Below are positions 12,101-19,490 of a DNA stretch of 64,000 nucleotides, piece by piece; the first letter of the stretch is position 1; each line of letters starts with the position of its first letter. Under the pieces are notes generated by a model. The model did no database searches. It was not told the origin of the DNA and worked only from the letters and a program-made list of their open reading frames with translations. Position numbers and translations under genes: made by a program. This DNA comes from Nocardia sp. NBC_01503 (lineage in GTDB: Bacteria; Actinomycetota; Actinomycetes; Mycobacteriales; Mycobacteriaceae), in assembly GCF_036327755.1 (NCBI RefSeq), contig NZ_CP109596.1:6262001-6326000 (forward strand), given 5' to 3'.

Positions 12101-13610
12101 GTTCCTCGGTGCGCACCTCGGCGACCACGACGGGCTGCTCACCACCGGATCCGAGTTCGACGGAGAACGCGGCGACACATCCGGCGCGGACCCCGGAGTG
12201 CGCGGCCTCGACCGTCGATTCGATGTCCTGCGGATAGTGATTACGCCCGTCGATGATCAGCAGGTCCTTGCTCCTACCGGTCACGAAGAGCTCGCCATCG
12301 GAGACGAATCCGAGGTCACCCGTGCGCAGGAAGCGGCGCTCGTCACCGGGCAGGGTCGCCGCGAACACCTCGGCACTGGCCTGCTCATCGCGGAAGTACC
12401 CGGCCGCCACGCTTTTTCCGGCTACCCAGATCTCACCCTCGGATCCGGCGGCGCGCTCGATACCGCTCTCCGGATCGACAATGGCGATCGACAATCCTCC
12501 GACCGGACGTCCGACGCCGACCAGTTCGGCCCCGCGCGCGCGATCACCGAGCGCATCGCGCACCTCGTGGAAACTCGGTGCCACGCCGATCTTCGGCCCG
12601 GTCACAATCAGCGTGGCCTCGGCCAAACCGTAGACCGGATGCTGGGATTCGGCGCGGTATCCGGCCCGCCCGAAGGTCTGCGCGAATCGGCGAATCGTGC
12701 TCGCGCGCACCGGCTCGGAGCCGTTGAACGCCACCCGCCAACGGCTCAGATCGAGCTGATCGATCTGCTCGGCCGCGATGCGCCGCACACACAGCTCATA
12801 GGCGAAATTCGGTCCGCCGCTGGTGTGCGCCCGGTAGGTGGAGATCGCCCGCAACCAGCGCTCGGGTCGTTGCAGGAAGTGCATCGGCGACATGAGCACC
12901 GAATTGGCGCCGAGGTAAACCGTATGCAGCAGCGGCGCGATCAGGCCCATGTCGTGGTACATCGGCAGCCAGCTGGCGAAGAGCGCGCCATCCCAGGATT
13001 CGGCGAAATCGCGGTCGTGCCCGAGTCCGTCGACGAGCGCGCCCTGATTGTGCAGCAGGTTCTCATGGGTGATCAGCACGCCGCGCGGCGCACTGGTCGA
13101 GCCGGAGGTGTACTGGATGAACGCGACCGACTCCGGGCGCAGATCGGGTTCATGCCACCGGGTGGCCTGATCGCCGGTGATCTCATCGGTCGCCAGCCAG
13201 CGCAATCCCGCCAACTCGGGAATCTCCGCGCACAGCGCCGCCGCATCCGCGACCACCCGCGCCGGGGCGAGCACCACATCGACCTCAGCGTGCGCGACCA
13301 TCCGCCGCAGCCGCCGCAGTGACCGGTTGTCCCACTCGGGCAGCGGGGCGGGCACAGCCGCGACACCGGCGGCGAGGCAGCCGAAGAACGCCTCGGCGAA
13401 GTCCTGCCCGGCCGGGTAGAGCAGGAGCGCGCGCTCGGGCCGCGAATCCTGCAGGGCCGCGCCGATCGCCTTGGCGCGCACGCCCAGGTCGGCGTAGGAC
13501 AGCTCGCGGACAACGCCTTCGACATCGCCACTGTCCAGGAACCGGTAGACCAGGTCGGCCGGGCGGCTCGCAATCTGAGCGAACAGTGTTTCAGTAAAAG
13601 TGTTGAGCAC
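3159..13610 (-). CDS. hybrid megasynthase FAAL-ACP-KS-AT-DH-KR-ACP-C-FkbH
   Basis: A 3483-residue modular enzyme starting with GTG at 13610 (AAGGA eight bases upstream). Domains in order: fatty acyl-AMP ligase (1-560), ACP (about 595-670, Ser629), ketosynthase (about 695-1120; Cys866, His1001, His1041), acyltransferase (about 1225-1530; GHSQG, Ser1317), dehydratase (about 1585-1935; His1621, Asp1862), ketoreductase (about 1950-2390; GAPGGLG, Ser2283, Tyr2297), ACP (Ser2465), condensation domain (about 2525-2945; HHGMSD 2656-2661) and a C-terminal FkbH-like HAD/GNAT module (about 2960-3450; DGDDT 3140-3144, SCRALGRGVEE). No enoylreductase or thioesterase is seen. Inferred logic: a fatty acid is activated, extended once, then joined by the C domain to a glyceryl-type unit loaded by FkbH onto a carrier, perhaps the ACP of the next protein, and released by its reductase. 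In the DH motif Asn replaces the usual Gly (HAGPNAVIVP). The AT signature is mixed (GHSQG but GGHS), so extender choice is uncertain. Confidence 0.95.
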   Translation of the reverse strand: MLNTFTETLFAQIASRPADLVYRFLDSGDVEGVVRELSYADLGVRAKAIGAALQDSRPERALLLYPAGQDFAEAFFGCLAAGVAAVPAPLPEWDNRSLRRLRRMVAHAEVDVVLAPARVVADAAALCAEIPELAGLRWLATDEITGDQATRWHEPDLRPESVAFIQYTSGSTSAPRGVLITHENLLHNQGALVDGLGHDRDFAESWDGALFASWLPMYHDMGLIAPLLHTVYLGANSVLMSPMHFLQRPERWLRAISTYRAHTSGGPNFAYELCVRRIAAEQIDQLDLSRWRVAFNGSEPVRASTIRRFAQTFGRAGYRAESQHPVYGLAEATLIVTGPKIGVAPSFHEVRDALGDRARGAELVGVGRPVGGLSIAIVDPESGIERAAGSEGEIWVAGKSVAAGYFRDEQASAEVFAATLPGDERRFLRTGDLGFVSDGELFVTGRSKDLLIIDGRNHYPQDIESTVEAAHSGVRAGCVAAFSVELGSGGEQPVVVAEVRTEEPDELNAIETAIRGAVSTEHGLTLATVMLIRPGTIFKTSSGKIQRQACRAAYGSGELLELTAGPLRSPEDELFDFEEEIAAAPATASDKPSTEAVRTWLVKTIAQQAALDPERIDVHQPIVEFGLGSADLVELVVDLSDFYGEFLDTNLFFDNPTIDGVANALAPATETVPDATEPEVAVSAVTVDADGDGIDEDAIAIIAMSCRFPGAADSPEALWRLLDGNLDALSEVPEGRWDIEDLYDPDTTASGKAYTFRGGYVDGLDRFDAAFFGIGPREAAVMDPQQRVMLQLAWEAIERSGRDPRTLHGSATGVYLGVYATGYLADPAPEQLNGQVGTGLSPSVASGRISYTLGLHGPAVTFDTACSSSIVAMHSAMAALRAGECDLALAGGTTLLMSPIAHIELCKLGVLSPTGKCAPFSAEADGTVWAEGAGMVLLKRLGDARRDGDRVLAVVRGSAVNQDGRSQGLSAPNGAAQEQVLRSALRVSGLSPHDIDYVEAHGTGTALGDPIEARALARVFGPGRDPERPLGIGSLKSNVGHTQAAAGVASVIKLVLALQHERIPATLNAKTSSPHVDWERSGVAVAGESLPWRRGERIRRAGVSAFGLSGTNAHLILEEAPAVPVTVPEAATADRQVALLPISARSEASLHGQAQRLLDLVSADPSLDPGPVARSLALRRTRFERRSVVVAADREQMIGALRALVDGHESPDAVLGNGPVLTNAKTAFIFPGQGTQWVGMARDMLTASEEFRTEFERCDKAFSALLGWSPQDRLATMTVEDLWDHPLIQPLLFMTMAALAATWRAAGVTPDAVIGHSQGEVAAAYCAGVLELGDAAKIVVTRSRLIQDIEEPGAMAVVGLPEAEVIPRLAKFSDRVSIAAVNVRRSTFITGQQAAVEEFLAELSEAGIYNRLRAAGPSLGGHSPMYEPLREPLAVALAGMTAESPVTQWYSTVTSEPVTAAVEPGYWFRNARQTVRFADTVERMIADGFRYFVELGAHPMLTAAVKSLADELDREVIAVGSLLREQDGPTALARAQAELHVAGHELDWTGLLPDAAPVDLPTYAFDERRFWTERINRDSTALGLGDIEHPILGAVVPQPDSGGVVLTGRVSRRLQPWVTDHAGPNAVIVPGAALVEMAIRAGDEADAPVLRELVLRAPMLLPERGALRIQTVVGGPDTADHRNVRIYARDDQDPDAQWALHAEGTLTEDADPTAAQAYSPARPHSGDWAPSAAGTAAHAGAAAWTQSPAVAHPPSGALAESNAAAWPHAHATAGPQSGVLAGSGAVAWPASGSSAWPPADAERVDVEALYAELYARGHQYGPHFRAVRAAWRRGAEIFAEVELAEAAHADAAKFGIHPALLDAALHTTALYAPDGEYALLPFVWSDVNLWASGATALRVRLTRSAADTVIMSATDRTGRPVVSVGSLLLRPVAATQWDAAALAPAYRRLFRLNWSECALGTAKRALTLSEWPFPELADITEGQSESPTANSKAPNAVHAPVRTAAVPEPTQRADVIILRVPEGDSPGQVHAVAQGLLATLQRIIGDPRFERATLVVRTRGAVAPSEPIAQGDRTSPDPAGAVAWGLVRSAQSENPGRIVLIDSADPELDIAALLATAEPQLAVRDGVAFMPRLARLPQDAARTLEGRVGLGDGAVLVTGAPGGLGSALARHLADAYGVRDLVLVSRRGVDGPGGLQLRSDLESRGVRVRFAQCDITDRDALAALLDGLPLAGVVHAATVLDDSTLGSLTPAQLDTVLRPKVDAAHHLHELTADRKLSIFVLFSAAGGLFGTPGQANYAAANAYLDALALYRRSVGLPAQSLAWGAWAVNQTAYMARADLQRFERAGVRAFSTADGMACFDAALRVGEPMLVPLLLDTEVLRREPGVPRLLHGLVRRTARRAVADRSAADAVTESRFAERLRAVPRAEAVALAIAAISEWTGQVLGHAGAAQVSAEANFQSLGLDSLMAIELRNKVREHTGISVPLGSILAEQNLTDLAGYLVEEVLRQGDSGAAAAVVAEVPELEILPVTRDMMRLLRTEQLGIPSAAQTGGVAVRLPIAVTRPGLEQAVNRLARRHAALRTTIRRSEEHGRQLEIHREPGELATWRDLEHLDDAIVQQYFRELMTRPFDLETGPLWRFELLNAESAAPVLLFGAHHGMSDVQSMLLVAGELAAELSGAILEDTLTNRDMHQLLIAQPNKRAGDEAAGARWRDLFTGSQRLELTLAQQRPVRRSYGAGAIALDMPAGLHDRVADRARDLGLTPAAIFLGALSVLLARHQQTDRFALAVPVDTRMHADATDAVGYFGLPVPFPATVTAQDTITHVLERTGARLRTLLAPGAGFAEVLAALAGEGLHRDNAPMIEVYFNYLRANSAVAAAEVVPVSTGYSDLDLMVAVLPDTGQVWFTYNSDIIDAETCAEFGAGYLATVAAAISDPGAPARPELADTQRTSGIRAALGATFALGRLPELMAAAADTTAITVAEAPYHHVLSSLRDPSGVFTQPSMSLSIVLLRAADLERFGGLSDELLTELATEYPAAVRELAERTRKPVIVGILPSAAPEERLTAWEQVVTERLRAVPGVALLGPDEWTRNHRVDNPFDDRTAILAHLPFTPEFQAAVALTLVSTVGAVTEPAPKVIAVDGDDTLWSGTAGEIGSTAVVFDEARLALAQRLAQWRSAGTLLVLLTNNDADTVEAILDRSESPLRRDDFAAISTGWNAKPERLEEVARTLGLGLDTFCYLDDNPVEVARMRSELPEVLSVTCPPAAELESFLTRLWPMVPIAATAEDRTRADFYRQDRERDRARATAEFADFLAQLELEVDIDPLTDATLERAQQLVRRTSQFTLASVTAAELDRWRAEGQVWTATARDRFGDYGLISVLALRSDNDALTITGWQLSCRALGRGVEERLLSWAADQADALGHTTVRISFEHTPRNEPARRLAARLLGTTSDTDRLDVSVTPDRLRQFRSWDAQSNIEEVTVDRS
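8202..8486 (-). repeat. imperfect Ala/Trp/Pro/Ser repeat inserted between the two DH halves
   Basis: Residues about 1709-1803 of the megasynthase are low complexity, with recurring AAAWP, SGAL, AVAWP and SSAWPP units. They lie exactly between the first hotdog half (His1621) and the second (Asp1862) of the dehydratase. The DNA shows the same imperfect direct repeats. DH domains normally have a short linker here, so this looks like a repeat-expanded, flexible insertion. The reading frame stays open. Confidence 0.75.
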
Positions 13611-13855
13611 GAAAATCCTTCTCTACCTGGTGGAACGTATTCGTCGGCCGGACTTCGTTCCCCAGGTGCATGAGGAATGGCTCAGTGGGCGTTGCGGCCT
13701 GTTTGCGCCCACCCTAGCCATCTATACCCCTGTCCGCCCAGCGCCCGCGAGGTCAACCCGCGCCCCGAAAAGTAGGGGCACCAGAACACGACACTCGTTG
13801 GCGCTGCGGGGATTTCATGATTGCCAGACGCCCGGACAGCGGTGAAGATGGCTGC
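13611..13855. promoter_or_regulatory. divergent promoter region between megasynthase and P450
   Basis: About 245 bases separate the GTG of the megasynthase from the likely GTG of the P450. Both must be transcribed outward from here. I see no clear palindrome. Small ORFs reading through it have no supporting ribosome site. Confidence 0.5.
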
Positions 13856-15184
13856 GTGTCACAGACCCCGATAAAGCTGCGCCATCTTCCTCACCTACGC
13901 ACCCGCCGCCTCGCGCAGCTCGGTGGCCTGATCCGCCCGGGCGCGCACAGTTCCCCGCTCGTGGCGCTGGGCAAGCGCTTCGTCGCGGACCCGCCCGGCT
14001 TCCCGACCATGCTCGTCACACACGAGATGGACGATGTTCGAGAGGTATTCACCAATCACGAGGACTTCTCCATCGGCCAGTTGATGGCCAGGCTGTCGAG
14101 CCACGACATGGTCTTCGGCAAGGAGACGCTGATCTTCCTGGAGGGTGATGATCATCGTCGTGAGCGCAAGCTGTACTCGCCGCCGTTCCAGAACAAGGCG
14201 CTGAAGTCCTACGAAGAGCTGATGATCGAGGTCGTCGAGCGCGAGCTGCCCAAGTGGCCGGTGGGCGAGCCGATCGAATTCCTGACCGCTGGCTACGATC
14301 TGGCAATTGGGGTGTTGCTGGGGGTCGTCTTCGGTGATGTGGCACCCTCGCGCAGCGGGCGGCTCGAGGATGCGGTGAAGGCCTGGTTCCATGAGATCGA
14401 GAGCCGTGGGTTCCTGGCGGTCACGTTGCTGACCCCGTTCCTGGGTGGGTTCACCCCGCCGTACCCGCCGTTGGCCCGCGCACAGGCCAAGGTCGATGAG
14501 GTGATCATCGAGGAGATCACCGCGCGCCGGGCCGCGAACGAGGACGGCGTCGACCGCAAGGATGTGCTCGCGCGGTACATCGATACCGATCTGGATCAGC
14601 ACGATGATGCCGGACTGGCGCGGAGTATGCGCGGAATCCTGTTGGGCGCGTACGAAACCACCGCCATCACCCTGGGCTGGATCGCCACCATGCTCGCCGC
14701 ACACCCCGAAGCCATGGCCGAGCTGGACGCGGCCGTAGATTCGGGCGATGAAGCGCGCCTGGACGCCTACCTCGACGCGGTGGTCGCCGAAACCATGCGC
14801 CTGCGCCCCGTTTCGCCCTTCACCGGCCGAATCGCCTTGCGCGACACCGTGGTCAACGGCGTGGAGATCCCCGAGGGCACCATCGTCATCATTCCCGTCC
14901 TGCTCATCCACGAATCCGAGGAGATCTACCCCGATCCGCTCACCTTCCGCCCCGAACGCTTCCTCGACCGCAAGCCCGACGGCCACAACTGGCTCACCTT
15001 CGGCGCGGGCCCGCACCGCTGCCTCGGCGCGCAATTCGCACTGGCCGAAGCCCGAATCCTGTTCCGCGCCATTATCGAAAAGCGCCGCATCGACCCCATC
15101 CCCGGCCCGATAGAACCCGCGCGGAAGTACCACACCGGCCTGAGCCCCGCCTACAACGCGCGAATCACCCTGCGTCACAGATAA
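13856..15184 (+). CDS. cytochrome P450
   Basis: A 442-residue P450 from GTG 13856; an ATG at 13817 would add 13 residues, and neither start has a strong ribosome site. Seen: I-helix GAYETT, the ExxR motif in ETMRLRP, and the heme loop FGAGPHRCLG with the heme-ligand Cys389. The reaction is inferred: oxidation of a lipid or the polyketide product, since it is divergent from and next to the megasynthase. It needs a separate ferredoxin and reductase, and none is adjacent. Substrate not predictable. Confidence 0.92.
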   Translation: MSQTPIKLRHLPHLRTRRLAQLGGLIRPGAHSSPLVALGKRFVADPPGFPTMLVTHEMDDVREVFTNHEDFSIGQLMARLSSHDMVFGKETLIFLEGDDHRRERKLYSPPFQNKALKSYEELMIEVVERELPKWPVGEPIEFLTAGYDLAIGVLLGVVFGDVAPSRSGRLEDAVKAWFHEIESRGFLAVTLLTPFLGGFTPPYPPLARAQAKVDEVIIEEITARRAANEDGVDRKDVLARYIDTDLDQHDDAGLARSMRGILLGAYETTAITLGWIATMLAAHPEAMAELDAAVDSGDEARLDAYLDAVVAETMRLRPVSPFTGRIALRDTVVNGVEIPEGTIVIIPVLLIHESEEIYPDPLTFRPERFLDRKPDGHNWLTFGAGPHRCLGAQFALAEARILFRAIIEKRRIDPIPGPIEPARKYHTGLSPAYNARITLRHR

Positions 15185-15400
15185 AACCAACCCACCTCCG
15201 ACCTGGTCGCGCGATCACCAGGAACTCATGACGCGGATCGGGTCATTCCGGCGACCTCGGTTCCTGGTGATCAATCGCCCAGCCCGGTGGCCCCGGCGTT
15301 GGGGGAGCGTGAATGTAATGGCGCTGGCAGATGCGAGAGGCCCCCCGTATGAGTGCATGTACGTGGGAAATCACCTGTCGGTCGGTAGGCGGGATGGGGC

Positions 15401-15625
15401 TCAGGTGGTGGGATTTGTCCAAATATTCCAGTTTCCCCTGAGATTGTCGCTGTTGTGAGAGCTGCGGATGGTGTGGAGTTCGCGGCTGAGGCGGAGCGCG
15501 ACTTTGTCGAAATAGACTTTCGCGGAGCATGTTTCGGGGTCACAGTCCCGGTGAGCGGCCTGGCCTCGCCGCGCAACTTCCAAGTTCATGACCGGATAGT
15601 CCGGTGGCTCATGGCTGATCGTCAT
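15401..15625 (-). CDS. small hypothetical protein with DCDPETC motif
   Basis: A 74-residue protein. The ATG at 15625 is preceded by a strong GAGGAGG with seven-base spacing, which is the main evidence that it is real. It contains HRDCDPETCSAKVYFDKVAL. Short proteins with a DCDPxTCxAK motif are, as I recall, common beside XRE/DUF397 gene pairs in Nocardia and Streptomyces relatives, and such a pair lies divergently at 15823. Function unknown. The paired Cys could bind metal or be redox active. Confidence 0.65.
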   Translation of the reverse strand: MTISHEPPDYPVMNLEVARRGQAAHRDCDPETCSAKVYFDKVALRLSRELHTIRSSHNSDNLRGNWNIWTNPTT

Positions 15626-15822
15626 GTCTTTGCCTCCTCGCACTGGGGATCGGTTCGGGGGACTTGGGAGTTACTGTCCGCCGGTGGATAACCACAGGTC
15701 TACGCGGTCGCGGTGAGGTTTGGAATGTTCCAGGATGCAAAATGCGCCAAAGGATCTCAGCCTTCCAATCCGGCTGGGAGAATCATTCCAAATTTGCATA
15801 AGACCGATAGTGAGGCTAAGAG

Positions 15823-16701
15823 ATGGCTGCTGGTTCCACAGTTCCGCGCCGCCTGATCGGTCGCACGCTGAAGCAGCTCCGTGAACAGGCGGGGATTCCG
15901 GCGGTGCGGGCGTACAAGCTCATTGATGTTTCGGCGCAAACACTTTGGCGGATCGAGACCGGGCAGCCCGGGCCGAAGATTCGGGAGATCGATGTCAATG
16001 CGTTGTGCAGGCTGTATGGCGCTGATGAGGATATCGTCGCCGCGTTGATCGGCCTGGTCGCCGAGACCAAGAGTCCGGGATGGTGGCACAACTATGGCGC
16101 CGCTGTACCCAGTCACTTCGATCTCTATCTGGGAATGGAAGAGTCGGCGCGCAAGCTCACCACGCTTCATCTGAACTTGCTGCCCGGCCTGCTCCAGACG
16201 CCCGGCTATCGGCGGGCGGTGATCTGGGCCGCGTACCCGAGCATGGCGACCGTGGAAGTTGAACAGCGTATTGAGATTTCGGCGAAGCGACAGCAACGGC
16301 TGTCCGAGGATCCGGCCGACTTCAGTGTGACCATGTATGTCTGTGAGTCGGCGTTGCGCTGGGCGATCGGCGGGCCCGCGGTGATGGCCGAACAGTTGCG
16401 CCACATCGCGGATCTGATGGGACTGCCGACCGTGTCAATTCGTGTGGTGCCCATGGGGATTGCGACGCCATTGCCGCTGATCGTTGGTACGTTCACACTG
16501 ATGGAGTTCCCGATGTTCGCGAACTCCCGCCTGACGGAGCCTCCGTTGGTGTACGTGGAGGGCTACACGGGTGCGCTGTACCTGGACAAGCCAGGAGAGA
16601 TGGAACAGTATCGGGCCGCCTGCAAGATCTTGCGCGCGACAGCTTTGAGCGAGCCGGAGACCAGGCGGTTGGTACTGAGCATTGCAGAGGAGTTCGAGTG
16701 A
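15823..16701 (+). CDS. XRE-family regulator with DUF5753-type C-terminus
   Basis: 292 residues. An N-terminal helix-turn-helix of the XRE class occupies about 10-65 (TLKQLREQAGIPAVRAYKL...WRIETG). The rest (about 90-285) is the ligand or partner domain typical of the large actinobacterial family that is always encoded next to DUF397 proteins. A DUF397 gene follows with a GTGA overlap. Target genes are unknown; the divergent small Cys-rich gene is a candidate. Confidence 0.92.
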   Translation: MAAGSTVPRRLIGRTLKQLREQAGIPAVRAYKLIDVSAQTLWRIETGQPGPKIREIDVNALCRLYGADEDIVAALIGLVAETKSPGWWHNYGAAVPSHFDLYLGMEESARKLTTLHLNLLPGLLQTPGYRRAVIWAAYPSMATVEVEQRIEISAKRQQRLSEDPADFSVTMYVCESALRWAIGGPAVMAEQLRHIADLMGLPTVSIRVVPMGIATPLPLIVGTFTLMEFPMFANSRLTEPPLVYVEGYTGALYLDKPGEMEQYRAACKILRATALSEPETRRLVLSIAEEFE

Positions 16702-16907
16702 GCATCGACCTGTCCAAGGCGGAGTGGTTCAAGAGCAGTCGCAGCGGTCCGGATCAGGACTGTGTAGAGGCTGCGCACCTGGGCGGGGGCTCCGTCGGAG
16801 TGCGGGACTCCAAGTTGGGGGATATCAGCCCGGTGTTGGTATTCGGGCCGGGCGAGTGGGATTCGTTCAATGCCGCCGTCAAGGGCGGCCGGTTCGATCT
16901 GTCCTAG
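16698..16907 (+). CDS. DUF397 domain protein
   Basis: 69 residues, GTG start overlapping the stop of the XRE gene (16698-16701). The start LSKAEWFKSSRSG and the middle GVRDSK are hallmarks of DUF397. These small proteins work with the preceding XRE regulator in developmental and antibiotic-related control in streptomycetes; the mechanism in this family is not fully settled. It ends tail-to-tail with the TetR gene, overlapping by four bases. Confidence 0.92.
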   Translation: MSIDLSKAEWFKSSRSGPDQDCVEAAHLGGGSVGVRDSKLGDISPVLVFGPGEWDSFNAAVKGGRFDLS

Positions 16908-17485
16908 TCGGGGCGGGTGCCCATGATGCCGTAGAGCAGGAGGTCCTCCAGGGATTCGGCGTAGCCGTCGAGGTCGGTGATATCGCGGATGCACATGGCG
17001 AACAGGGCTGCGCCGGCGATGGTGTCCAGGAGGGTGTTGGGGTCCAGGCCCGGGCGGGTGGGGTCGGCTTCGGTGGGGAGGTAGTCGGCGAGTTCTTCGC
17101 GGGTGGGGGTGTCGAGGCGAGCGGACAGCTTTTCGTAGAGGCCGGAGTCCTGGCGCATTTCCGCCATCAGGCCGGGCATGGCGGCGCGGGTTTCGGCCGA
17201 GCCGAAGAGTTGGATGGTCCCTCGGATCACCTTGCGGATCTCCGAGGTCAGGTCGGGGGCTATCTGGTCGGAGCCGACATCCGGGAAGACCGCTTTGGCG
17301 ATGAGGTGCGCCTTGGTGGGCCAGCGGCGGTAGATGGCGGGGCGGCTCACCCCGGCGCGGGCCGCTATCGCGTCGATTGACGTTGCGGCGTAACCGCGTT
17401 CGACCAGCAGGCTGCGGGCGGCGTCCAGGACGGCCTTATCCACCGCGGGGTCGCGGTGCGGGCCCAGGCGATGGCGTTCGGTCAC
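16904..17485 (-). CDS. TetR-family repressor
   Basis: 193 residues with a canonical TetR helix-turn-helix at about 16-62 (SIDAIAARAGVSRPAIYRRWPTKAHLI) and a C-terminal ligand domain without recognisable specificity. It is divergent from the SDR gene at 17579. The 93-base gap holds two copies of a GTTACA-N3-TGTAAC palindrome, the likely operator for both directions. Confidence 0.93.
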   Translation of the reverse strand: MTERHRLGPHRDPAVDKAVLDAARSLLVERGYAATSIDAIAARAGVSRPAIYRRWPTKAHLIAKAVFPDVGSDQIAPDLTSEIRKVIRGTIQLFGSAETRAAMPGLMAEMRQDSGLYEKLSARLDTPTREELADYLPTEADPTRPGLDPNTLLDTIAGAALFAMCIRDITDLDGYAESLEDLLLYGIMGTRPD

Positions 17486-17517
17486 GAAATCCGTCCTTGT
17501 CAGCGCGGGTGAGAGTC

Positions 17518-17556
17518 GTTACAGTCTGTCACAGCAAAGCCGTTACACTCTGTAAC
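17518..17556. promoter_or_regulatory. tandem TetR operators GTTACA-N3-TGTAAC
   Basis: GTTACACTCTGTAAC at 17542-17556 is a perfect inverted repeat. GTTACAGTCTGTCAC at 17518-17532 matches it with one changed position. Their centres are 24 bases apart, so two repressor dimers would bind close to the same face of the helix. They lie between the TetR and SDR genes. Confidence 0.75.
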
Positions 17557-17578
17557 TGCTGCGGCTCGAGGAGTTATC

Positions 17579-18397
17579 GTGTCTGCTGCCCCGCATCTCA
17601 CCGAGACCTATCGGCCGGTGCCGCTCTTGCAGGACAAAGTCATCGTGGTGTCGGGAATCGGTCCCGGACTGGGTCATTCGCTGACCATCGAGGCGGCCCG
17701 GATGGGGGCCGATCTGGTGCTGGTCAGTCGCACCGAATCGCGGTTGGAGAAGCTCGCCGCGGAGGTGCGTGCGCTGGGGCGCAACGCACTGGTCGCGCCC
17801 ACCGACATCACCGATGAGGAACAGCGCCAGGCATTGGTGGAGCGTGCGGTGGGCGAATTCGGGCGGGTCGACTGCCTGATCAACAATGCCTTCGCCATTC
17901 CGCCGATGAATCCGATCACCGAGATCGAGCTCGAAGCGTTGCGCGTCGCCAATGAGACCAATGTCTTCGCACCGCTGCGACTCTCGACGCTCTTCGCCGA
18001 TGCGCTGGAGCGGACGCGCGGGTCGATCATCATGTTGAACTCGTGCGTCTCGTACAGCTCGCAGCCGGAGTTCTCCGGATACAAGCTCTCCAAAGGCGCA
18101 CTGGCGCACCTGGCTTCGTCGCTGGCGACCGAGCTCGGCCCGCGTGGCATCCGCGTGAACAGCGTCGCGCCGTCGTACGTGTACGAGGACATCAACAAGG
18201 CGTACTTCGACTGGCTGGCCAGCCAGGCCGGAACCACGCACGAGGAGATCTACCGGCAGAAGGCCGAGCCGACCGATCTGCGCCGGCTGGCCGGACCCGA
18301 AGAGGTCGCGCGCGCAACGCTTTTCCTGGCCAGCGACCTCGCCAGCGCGGTCACCGGACAGATGCTGACCGTCGACTGCGGTGAATTCCACCGCTGA
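17579..18397 (+). CDS. short-chain dehydrogenase/reductase
   Basis: 272 residues, GTG start with GAGGAG five bases upstream. Rossmann motif GIGPGLG (about 26-32), NNA at the end of beta-4 and the catalytic YKLSK are present, so it is probably an active NAD(P)-dependent oxidoreductase. It is followed within 13 bases by a DapB-like dehydrogenase, and the pair is probably one operon under the adjacent TetR. Substrate unknown; pairs like this are often found near lipid or steroid metabolism. Confidence 0.93.
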   Translation: MSAAPHLTETYRPVPLLQDKVIVVSGIGPGLGHSLTIEAARMGADLVLVSRTESRLEKLAAEVRALGRNALVAPTDITDEEQRQALVERAVGEFGRVDCLINNAFAIPPMNPITEIELEALRVANETNVFAPLRLSTLFADALERTRGSIIMLNSCVSYSSQPEFSGYKLSKGALAHLASSLATELGPRGIRVNSVAPSYVYEDINKAYFDWLASQAGTTHEEIYRQKAEPTDLRRLAGPEEVARATLFLASDLASAVTGQMLTVDCGEFHR

Positions 18398-18410
18398 ATC
18401 AGGAGTACCC

Positions 18411-19481
18411 GTGAAGAAGCGAATCGTCCTGTGGGGCACCGGCGTTGTCGGCTCCATGGTGTTGACCGAGATCCTGCGCCATCCGCTGTTCGAACTCGTC
18501 GGCGTCGGCGTGAGCAATCCCGACAAGGTCGGCAAGGATGCCGGTGATCTATGTGGGCAGCCGAAAACCGGTGTGCTGGCGACCGATTCGGTCGAGGAAC
18601 TGATCGCGTTGCGACCGGACGCGCTGGTGCACTACGGGCCCACCGCGCAGTTCGCCGAGGAGAACATCCGGGTCATGACCGCGTTCCTGCGCGCGGGAAT
18701 CGACGTCTGCTCGACCGCCATGACGCCGTGGGTGTACCCCGAGATCGCACAGCTGCCCGATGTGTGGCGCGATCCGATCACCAAAGCCTGTGCGGCGGGC
18801 GGATCTTCGTGTTTCACCACCGGGATCGACCCGGGATTCGCCAACGACCTGTTCCCCATGACCCTCATGGGGCTCTGCGGTGAAGTCAAGTCCGTGCGCG
18901 CCTCGGAACTGCTCGACTACACCGAGTACGAGGGCGATTACGAGTTCGAGATGGGCATCGGGCATCCGCCGGAGTTCAAGGCCATGCTCGAACATCCTGA
19001 TCTGCTGATCATGGCCTGGGGGCCGACCGTGCCGATGATCGCGCGAGCGGTCGGCATCGAACTCGACACCATCACCACCACCTGGGACAAGTGGGTCACG
19101 CCCGAGGATCGGCCGTGCGCCAAGGGAATCATCAAGGCGGGCACCGTCGCCGCGATCCGGTTCACCATCAACGGGATCTACAAGGACCGCGAGGTCATCA
19201 CCCTCGAGCATGTGAACCGGATCGGGCTCGACGCCGCTCCCGAATGGCCCGCCGGGGTCAAGGACGATGTCTACCGCGTGGATATCATCGGCTCGCCGTC
19301 GATTTCGCAGGAGACCTCGTTCCGGTTCACCGATGGTTCCGGCCGCGCGCCCGCGGTGGCCGGATGCCTCGCCACCGGGATGCGCGCGCTCAATGCCGTG
19401 CCCGCCGTGAACGAGTTGCGGCCGGGATGGGTGACCGCCCTCGACCTTCCGCTGATCGCGGGTGCGGGCACCATCCGCTGA
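18411..19481 (+). CDS. dihydrodipicolinate reductase-like oxidoreductase
   Basis: 356 residues from GTG 18411, chosen because AGGAG lies five bases upstream. The N-terminus KKRIVLWGTGVVGSMVLTEIL is a dinucleotide-binding fold. The overall sequence fits the DapB-like family widespread in mycobacteria and Nocardia, which is not the lysine enzyme. The partner SDR precedes it. Specific reaction unknown. Confidence 0.88.
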   Translation: MKKRIVLWGTGVVGSMVLTEILRHPLFELVGVGVSNPDKVGKDAGDLCGQPKTGVLATDSVEELIALRPDALVHYGPTAQFAEENIRVMTAFLRAGIDVCSTAMTPWVYPEIAQLPDVWRDPITKACAAGGSSCFTTGIDPGFANDLFPMTLMGLCGEVKSVRASELLDYTEYEGDYEFEMGIGHPPEFKAMLEHPDLLIMAWGPTVPMIARAVGIELDTITTTWDKWVTPEDRPCAKGIIKAGTVAAIRFTINGIYKDREVITLEHVNRIGLDAAPEWPAGVKDDVYRVDIIGSPSISQETSFRFTDGSGRAPAVAGCLATGMRALNAVPAVNELRPGWVTALDLPLIAGAGTIR

Positions 19482-19490
19482 ACCGCCGGA

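Noticed and set aside
12045..13322. 425-codon open frame antisense to the FAAL domain
   Set aside because: Shadow frame; the minus strand shows clear FAAL motifs across the same bases.
13895..15190. 431-codon minus-strand frame across the P450
   Set aside because: Antisense shadow of a gene with an unambiguous heme motif.
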